From: Anaerolineae bacterium
GTDB taxonomy: Bacteria > Chloroflexota > Anaerolineae > B4-G1 > SLSP01
DNA: 10,732 nt
NCBI GenBank assembly: GCA_016927095.1
Contig: JAFGNI010000569.1
Coordinates: forward strand, 1-10,732
Direction: 5' to 3'
Position 1 is the first letter of the stretch; every line of letters starts with the position of its first letter. Positions 6,910 to 10,732 of this stretch are shown one piece after another. The notes beneath the pieces were generated by a model that was given only the letters and a program-made list of their open reading frames with translations, was not told where the DNA came from and did not search any database. Both the position numbers and the translations under genes were made by a program.

Positions 6910-9117
6910 CTACAGCATCTCCGCACGCTGGATCAGCTCTTCCTGCTCGACCGGCCCGAGGTCGACGAAGCGGGCGTTGAAGCCCGCAATGCGCACCAAC
7001 AGATCGCCGTGGCGTTCGGGATGGGCCTGGGCGTCACGGAGGAGATCGGCATCCAGTGCGGCGATCTGCAGCTCCTGCCCGCCTTGAGAGAAGTAGGTTT
7101 CGACCAGTGACAGAAAATTAGCCTGCATCTCAAGGGTCTGCCATGCCTCCGCCGGCAGGGTCAGGTTGAGGTTCGTCCCGCCACGGTAGTAGTGACCGGG
7201 ATCCAGCTTGACGACGCTGTTGAGGATGCCCGTGGGCCCCGCCTTTGCCGTCCCCGTCTCGGCACCGATGCTGTCAGCCACGGGCGCCCATGCCAAACGC
7301 CCATCAGGCGAGGCGGCAATCTGCTTACCATCGAAGTAATGGAGGCTCCGCACCACGTGACAGACCATATGGGGCGCGCTCTGCAGCTGGGCATCCACGC
7401 CATCCAGCACCCGCTCACGCATCGCCAGGAGCACAGGTGCGTAGTGATCCGCCCGCGCATCGTCATTGCCCCATTTGGGAGCAGCCCGCAGGCGCGACCT
7501 CAACGCTTCGGCACCCTCGAAGTTCCGGCGCAGCGCCCCAACGAGATCGGAGAGCGTTATGGCGTGGTCAACAAACACAACCTGTTCGATCGCCGCTAAC
7601 GCGTTGACGGCGTTGGTGATCCCGCGCTCGTAGGCCGACGGCGTATGGTATTCCATGCCCACCATAAAGTCGCGACCTCCGACGATACCGTGGCGCATCA
7701 AGGCCGACGTGAACGGCATCGGCATCTCCTTAGCAACCCGGCGGCGGTGAGCCTGACCACGTTTACGGGTCACCAGGGCGTGTTCTGCCATGCGCTTCTC
7801 CAAGAGCGGGAGCACCATCGCCATGGAGGCGATTTGGTCAGGATCAGGGTGCGACAGCAACACGTCGTTGAGCAGCTCGAGATACTGGATCGTGCCGCTG
7901 GTCGCCGTCGCCGATTCCGCAGAGCGCCCAGGAATGCCCAGCTCGTTGCAGCCGATGACACAGTACTCCCAGGCATCGGACTCCGCGACACCCGCCTCTA
8001 GAAAGCCCTGCACCGTCGGGGCATCGTTGATCAGCAGGGGCATGCTGAGACCTGCCGCCAGCAGCTGGAGTGCGCGGCGCTTGATTTCCGGGTTGATACT
8101 GGGATGCCAGCGGAGGAAGAGGTGGGGATCTCCAACCCGGACCAGATTGGCAGCCTCCAGAAAAGCTCGAGTCAACAAGTTGCATTGGTCGACACCGTCA
8201 TGGTCCGCACCGCCGACGGTGATGGCCTGGGTCTTGGAGCCCCGCCCGAAGATGCTGTTGGCGCTGATCTTCAGCAGAAATGCACCCACCATGTCGGTCA
8301 CGTCGATGAGGTCCAACCCTCTACCCACAAAGGGGGCGAGGACGCGGTCCGGCAGCCCAATCGAGACTGAGAGACCGTGACCCTCGATGTGGAGGGCCAG
8401 ATGGATCAGGACGATGGCCTGCAGACCCTCAAACAGATCCCGTGCCGGTTGTGCGGGCACGCGCCGGCACGCCACTGCCACCCTGCGGTGCGCAGCGCGT
8501 ACAAGAGGATCCGTCGCACACAAAGCCGCCCGCTCCGCGGCTTCGGCATAACGAGCGGCCCAATCCACCACGGCCTGCAGCGTGATGACCATCGCCTCGC
8601 AATAGACACGCTGCGCCGGCGTGCCCTCGCCCTCTAGCGACACAGCCTCTGCAATCAGGGCGTCCAGGCCCTCATGGACCACCCGCGCCAGGTCGACCGC
8701 CAGATGGCCAATCGCAGCATTGCCACCAAAACTGCGGTCAGCCCAGAAGTCGAGAATGTCACTGGGAATCTGCCCGTCCAGAATGCCCGCCAATTGCGGG
8801 TTCTCGAGCACAATCTGAGGCGGTTCGGTGAAGCCATACTCGGGCACCAGCATCCACGCCCGCAGTGCCGTTGAGGTGTTGCCGGCAAAGAAGGGATTGC
8901 TGTCCAGATCAAGCGACATATGTCGGAGGATGTGCGCGAAGGTCTTGGCGCGGCGCAGCGGTGGGGGCTCGCCCTCATAACGCCGGCAAGCCTCCGTCGC
9001 CAGCCACGCCCGTTCCAGGCAGACGGTATCCTCAGTCGCCAACAGGTCGTCTCGGATCCGCAGGATCAGTCTACGAACCCCGTTCCCAGTCCCCAATTCC
9101 TCGCTCCCAGTTCTCAA
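6910..9117 (-). CDS. Glycyl radical enzyme, pyruvate formate-lyase-like family, unknown substrate
   Basis: The product (735 residues from a TTG start) has the PFL/GRE layout. The N-terminal domain contains RRYEGEPPPLRRAKTFAHIL; the active-site loop is YCVIGCNELG with predicted thiyl Cys390 and acid Glu392, in the C-x-E spacing of the GCVE type found in dehydratases and lyases rather than the Cys-Cys of true pyruvate formate-lyase. GPTGILNSVVKLD (628-640) is also typical. The C-terminal radical loop reads VRIAGFNARFVDL with Gly712, where families usually have R-V-S/A-G-Y. It is shorter than most members (about 780-850). A radical-SAM activase is required but absent from the window. Such enzymes are oxygen-sensitive, implying an anoxic or micro-oxic niche. 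The start is uncertain: the first 13 residues (RTGSEELGTGNG) are encoded by a degenerate 7-bp repeat, and a TTG at 9096 is an alternative. First gene of the minus-strand cluster. Confidence 0.88.
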   Translation of the reverse strand: MRTGSEELGTGNGVRRLILRIRDDLLATEDTVCLERAWLATEACRRYEGEPPPLRRAKTFAHILRHMSLDLDSNPFFAGNTSTALRAWMLVPEYGFTEPPQIVLENPQLAGILDGQIPSDILDFWADRSFGGNAAIGHLAVDLARVVHEGLDALIAEAVSLEGEGTPAQRVYCEAMVITLQAVVDWAARYAEAAERAALCATDPLVRAAHRRVAVACRRVPAQPARDLFEGLQAIVLIHLALHIEGHGLSVSIGLPDRVLAPFVGRGLDLIDVTDMVGAFLLKISANSIFGRGSKTQAITVGGADHDGVDQCNLLTRAFLEAANLVRVGDPHLFLRWHPSINPEIKRRALQLLAAGLSMPLLINDAPTVQGFLEAGVAESDAWEYCVIGCNELGIPGRSAESATATSGTIQYLELLNDVLLSHPDPDQIASMAMVLPLLEKRMAEHALVTRKRGQAHRRRVAKEMPMPFTSALMRHGIVGGRDFMVGMEYHTPSAYERGITNAVNALAAIEQVVFVDHAITLSDLVGALRRNFEGAEALRSRLRAAPKWGNDDARADHYAPVLLAMRERVLDGVDAQLQSAPHMVCHVVRSLHYFDGKQIAASPDGRLAWAPVADSIGAETGTAKAGPTGILNSVVKLDPGHYYRGGTNLNLTLPAEAWQTLEMQANFLSLVETYFSQGGQELQIAALDADLLRDAQAHPERHGDLLVRIAGFNARFVDLGPVEQEELIQRAEML

Positions 9118-9131
9118 CGACCCACCCCGAT
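9083..9131. repeat. Degenerate heptameric repeat overlapping the start of the glycyl radical enzyme gene
   Basis: On the plus strand the units TTCCCAG, TCCCCAA, TTCCTCG, CTCCCAG, TTCTCAA, CGACCCA and CCCCGAT follow one another with a 7-bp period. The first five cover the predicted N-terminus of the enzyme gene and both TTG start candidates (9117 and 9096). Units such as CCCAGTC and CCCAATT closely resemble cyanobacterial STRR heptamers. Confidence 0.6.
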
Positions 9132-9168
9132 GCTGCGGCTTCTCACCCCGTTCATACCCTAGCCCCTA

Positions 9169-9231
9169 TCCCTTCTCCCTTGTCCCTTCTCCCTTGTCCC
9201 TTCTCCCTTTTCCCTTATCCCTTGTCCCTCA
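9169..9231. repeat. Heptameric tandem array TCCCTTN, nine units
   Basis: Eight exact TCCCTTN units (N = C, G, C, G, C, T, A, G) run from 9169 to 9224, and a degenerate ninth, TCCCTCA, ends at 9231. GCCCCTA at 9162-9168 may be a tenth, decayed unit. On the minus strand this is a regular series of GGG tracts separated by 4 nt, which satisfies the usual G-quadruplex pattern, and each unit contains an AAGGG Shine-Dalgarno-like core. The array lies between the divergent enzyme genes at 9117 and 9363, in the presumed leader of the glycyl radical enzyme mRNA. Confidence 0.95.
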
Positions 9232-9234
9232 CCT

Positions 9235-9262
9235 GGCATAGCGCCATCTTAGCACGAATCAA
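9235..9262 (-). promoter_or_regulatory. Weak candidate promoter for the minus-strand cluster
   Basis: On the minus strand TTGATT (complement of 9257-9262) and TATGCC (complement of 9235-9240) are spaced by 16 nt, matching consensus at 4/6 and 3/6. Transcription would start near 9228, inside the heptamer array, placing GGG repeats at the very 5' end of the mRNA. TAAGAT nearby is an alternative -10. Low certainty. Confidence 0.2.
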
Positions 9263-9264
9263 CC

Positions 9265-9294
9265 TTCGCCCAAATACCACTCCGACGGTATACT
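9265..9294 (+). promoter_or_regulatory. Candidate promoter for the epoxide-hydrolase-like gene
   Basis: TATACT (9289-9294) matches the -10 consensus at 5/6 positions, with a poor -35, TTCGCC (9265-9270), 18 nt upstream. Transcription would start near 9301, giving a leader of about 60 nt that contains the hairpin repeat at 9318-9335 and the AGGAGG ribosome site at 9348-9353. Confidence 0.35.
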
Positions 9295-9317
9295 GGCCCC
9301 ACGTTGATCCGGCCGAT

Positions 9318-9335
9318 CCGGTGACTTGTGCCGGC
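9318..9335 (+). repeat. Hairpin-forming 18-nt repeat, copy 1 (leader of the hydrolase gene)
   Basis: CCGGTGACTTGTGCCGGC differs at one position from the copy at 9459-9476. CCGG arms, extended by a T-G wobble pair, can fold into a hairpin with a 7-nt loop. It lies 12 nt before the AGGAGG ribosome site, where a structure or a bound factor could influence translation. Confidence 0.6.
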
Positions 9336-9362
9336 CCAGTAGGAAACAGGAGGAATCCCAGG

Positions 9363-10313
9363 ATGGCAGGAAGCGCCAGACGGCCCCGACAAGATGTAGC
9401 AAGGCAGCCTGAGGGCAGTCACGAAGGCGCGGTCATCGCGCACCGCCGGGTGCGAATCCCGGTGACTTGTACCGGCAACGGCCTGACCTTCCACGTCGCG
9501 CAGGCAGGGCCCCAGGAAGGCCGGCTGCTCATCCTGCTGCACGGCTTTCCGGAGTTCTGGTACGGCTGGAACAGCCAGATCCCCGCCCTGGCTGCCGCCG
9601 GCTACCGCGTCTGGGCCCCAGACCAGCGCGGCTATAACCTCAGTGACAAACCTGAGGGTGTGTCCTCCTACGCTATTGACCATCTCGCCCGGGACGTCAT
9701 CGGCCTGATCCGCGCTGCTGGACAAGAGAGCGCCGTGGTGATCGGCCACGACTGGGGGGCGATGGTAGCCTGGCGGGTCGCGGAACGCTATCCAACGTGC
9801 GTAGATAAGCTGGTGGTGATGAATGTCCCTCACCCCGACGTGATGGCGGGCAACCTGCGGCACAACCCCCGGCAACTCCTCCGTAGTTGGTATGCGCTCT
9901 TCTTCCAGATGCCCCGGATACCGGAGCAATTGCTGCGTCTCCACAACTGGCACCTGGCAACCGACACCCTGCGCCGGAGCAGCAGGCCCGGGACCTTTTC
10001 GGCTCAGGATCTTGACCGGTACCGTCAAGCCTGGTCGCAGCCCGGCGCGATGACATCGATGATCAACTGGTACCGGGCGAGCCGCTTCCTAAACGCGCCG
10101 GCGTGGAACGGGCGTATTCGAGTGCCCACCCTCCTCCTGTGGGGCGCGCAGGACCGTTTCCTGGGTTCGGAGATGGCACAGCCCAGCATCGACCGGTGCG
10201 ATCGGGGAAGCCTTATCCTGTACCCTGAGGCCACCCACTGGCTCCACCACGAGATCCCAGACAAGGTCAACCGGGCCATTATGGGTTTCGTGGGCGATCA
10301 AGTAGAATCTTAG
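9363..10313 (+). CDS. Alpha/beta hydrolase of the epoxide hydrolase family
   Basis: The 316-residue product shows the whole signature of soluble epoxide hydrolases: oxyanion-hole motif HGFPEFWYGW (60-69), PDQRGYNLSDKP (86-97), nucleophile elbow GHDWGAMVAW with Asp130, charge-relay acid Asp264 in WGAQDRFL and catalytic His292 in EATHWLHHE. Two cap-domain tyrosines that would protonate the epoxide are present: Tyr177 in SWYALFFQ and Tyr237 in NWYRAS. No signal peptide is seen. The start is the ATG at 9363, with AGGAGG 9 nt upstream; the open frame extends to 8865 but that part is antisense to the glycyl radical enzyme gene. Residues 32-38 (IPVTCTG) lie where the family normally runs straight from an arginine-rich strand into NGLTFHV, and their DNA is a copy of the upstream hairpin repeat. 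The tyrosine pair favours an epoxide hydrolase over a haloacid or haloalkane dehalogenase of the same superfamily. Confidence 0.9.
   Translation: MAGSARRPRQDVARQPEGSHEGAVIAHRRVRIPVTCTGNGLTFHVAQAGPQEGRLLILLHGFPEFWYGWNSQIPALAAAGYRVWAPDQRGYNLSDKPEGVSSYAIDHLARDVIGLIRAAGQESAVVIGHDWGAMVAWRVAERYPTCVDKLVVMNVPHPDVMAGNLRHNPRQLLRSWYALFFQMPRIPEQLLRLHNWHLATDTLRRSSRPGTFSAQDLDRYRQAWSQPGAMTSMINWYRASRFLNAPAWNGRIRVPTLLLWGAQDRFLGSEMAQPSIDRCDRGSLILYPEATHWLHHEIPDKVNRAIMGFVGDQVES
9459..9476 (+). repeat. Hairpin-forming 18-nt repeat, copy 2 (inside the hydrolase coding sequence)
   Basis: CCGGTGACTTGTACCGGC has perfect CCGGT/ACCGG arms around a 7-nt loop and matches copy 1 at 17 of 18 positions, 141 bp downstream. 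It encodes PVTCTG, which appears as an extra segment in the hydrolase N-terminus. Confidence 0.65.
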
Positions 10314-10364
10314 GACGCGTATCCACACATAGCCACACCGACCAAGACTTCGGGGAGCGACAAG

Positions 10365-10732
10365 ATGAAAGAGGTCTTCACACACACAGATGAGACCCGC
10401 GTGCCCGACTACACGCTACCGGATCCCCTGACCTATGCGGATGGTGCCCCGGTGACGAGCGCCGAGGGGTGGATGACCCGGCGCCGGTCAGAGATCTTGG
10501 CGCTGTTCGAGCACCATGTCTACGGGCGCATGCCCGGCCCGCCTGAGCTGATGGACGCAACCGTGACTGCAGCGCTGGAGGGTGCCGAGGTCACGGAGGA
10601 CGCCCTCGGTGGCCTGGCTACCCGAAAACAGTTCACCGTGCGCTTCACGGAGGACGATGACGGCCCGCACATGGACATCCTGGTCTACCTTCCTGCGGAG
10701 CGATCAGGCCCCCAAGCCCGGCGCAGCCGGCA
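10365..10732 (+). CDS. CE15 / acetylxylan-esterase-like protein, N-terminal part (gene cut by window edge)
   Basis: From the ATG at 10365 the frame is open to the window edge (122 codons). GGGGAG lies 7 nt before the ATG. The product begins MKEVFTHTDETRVPDYTLPD, then PLTYADGAPVTSAEGW, RRRSEILALFEHHVYGRMPG. The pattern DE-VP-YTLPDPL-ADG-PVTSAEGW-RRRSEIL-LFE-YGRMPG is the conserved N-terminus of glucuronoyl methylesterases (CE15) and related proteins annotated as acetylxylan esterases. These cut ester links between lignin and glucuronoxylan or similar esters. The catalytic serine motif would lie beyond the edge, so activity cannot be judged. No signal peptide is present, whereas characterised CE15 enzymes are usually secreted. 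It follows the hydrolase gene by 51 nt on the same strand with no terminator seen, so co-transcription is plausible. Confidence 0.75.
   Translation, partial: MKEVFTHTDETRVPDYTLPDPLTYADGAPVTSAEGWMTRRRSEILALFEHHVYGRMPGPPELMDATVTAALEGAEVTEDALGGLATRKQFTVRFTEDDDGPHMDILVYLPAERSGPQARRSR

Noticed and set aside
6910..9117. Annotation of the radical enzyme as pyruvate formate-lyase proper
   Set aside because: It lacks the adjacent Cys-Cys pair of true pyruvate formate-lyase and has the C-x-E arrangement of other glycyl radical families.
9169..9231. Heptamer array considered as a CRISPR or centromere-like partition array
   Set aside because: Units are only 7 bp and contiguous, with no spacers, no cas genes and no partition genes nearby.
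8865..9362. Upstream extension of the epoxide-hydrolase frame
   Set aside because: It is antisense to the radical enzyme gene and reads through the heptamer array as low-complexity sequence; AGGAGG and the family length support the ATG at 9363.
9363..10313. Annotation of the hydrolase as a fluoroacetate or haloalkane dehalogenase
   Set aside because: The superfamily motifs overlap, but the two cap tyrosines and DQRGYNLSDKP pattern favour an epoxide hydrolase.

Overview
The window is a stretch of a GC-rich bacterial chromosome with ordinary bacterial gene structure: tight spacing, Shine-Dalgarno sites, and ATG, GTG and probably TTG starts. I see no rRNA, tRNA, transposase or CRISPR array. The best guess at origin is Chloroflexota (Anaerolineae/Caldilineae-like). 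The large secreted protein ends in VYVPTILR, resembling the VYLPLVLR-type C-termini common in exported Chloroflexota proteins, and the gene mix fits an organism that degrades complex organic matter (sulfatase, glucuronoyl/acetylxylan-type esterase, epoxide-hydrolase-like enzyme, glycyl radical enzyme, iodotyrosine-deiodinase-like flavoprotein). This assignment is inference; there is no marker gene.

Layout from left to right. (1) 1-218, minus: 5' part of a LysE-family exporter that runs off the left edge. (2) 328-1086, plus: a TIGR02206/YwaF-type membrane protein, divergent from LysE. (3) 1104-2855, minus: a secreted multidomain protein with a signal peptide, a CBM9/DOMON-like domain, a DNRLRE/CBM96-like domain, a DUF11-like domain and the C-terminal motif. 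(4) 2856-3150: a non-coding gap with two inverted repeats. (5) 3151-9117, minus: four genes in a row, transcribed right to left as glycyl radical enzyme, GT-C type membrane glycosyltransferase, sulfatase, and iodotyrosine-deiodinase-like nitroreductase. (6) 9118-9362: divergent control region holding a striking 7-bp tandem array. (7) 9363-10313, plus: alpha/beta hydrolase of the epoxide hydrolase family. (8) 10365 to the right edge, plus: N-terminus of a CE15/acetylxylan-esterase-like protein.

The minus-strand cluster is the most interesting part. The glycyl radical enzyme gene stops 8 nt before the glycosyltransferase start, so those two are probably translationally coupled. The sulfatase and the deiodinase-like flavoprotein follow with gaps of 90 and 67 nt. 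I do not recognise this combination as a described pathway. The enzyme set suggests removal of sulfate and halogen or similar groups from an organic substrate, plus a radical C-C, C-O or C-N cleavage or dehydration, but no substrate can be read from the sequence. No glycyl-radical activase and no formylglycine-generating enzyme are present in the window, so both would have to be supplied from elsewhere.

A second theme is short repeats with a 7-bp period. They occur in three places: 9169-9231, 9083-9131 and 5381-5422, all at or next to gene starts in the same cluster. They resemble the heptameric STRR repeats described in cyanobacteria. A separate 18-nt hairpin repeat occurs once in the leader of the epoxide-hydrolase gene and once inside its coding sequence.
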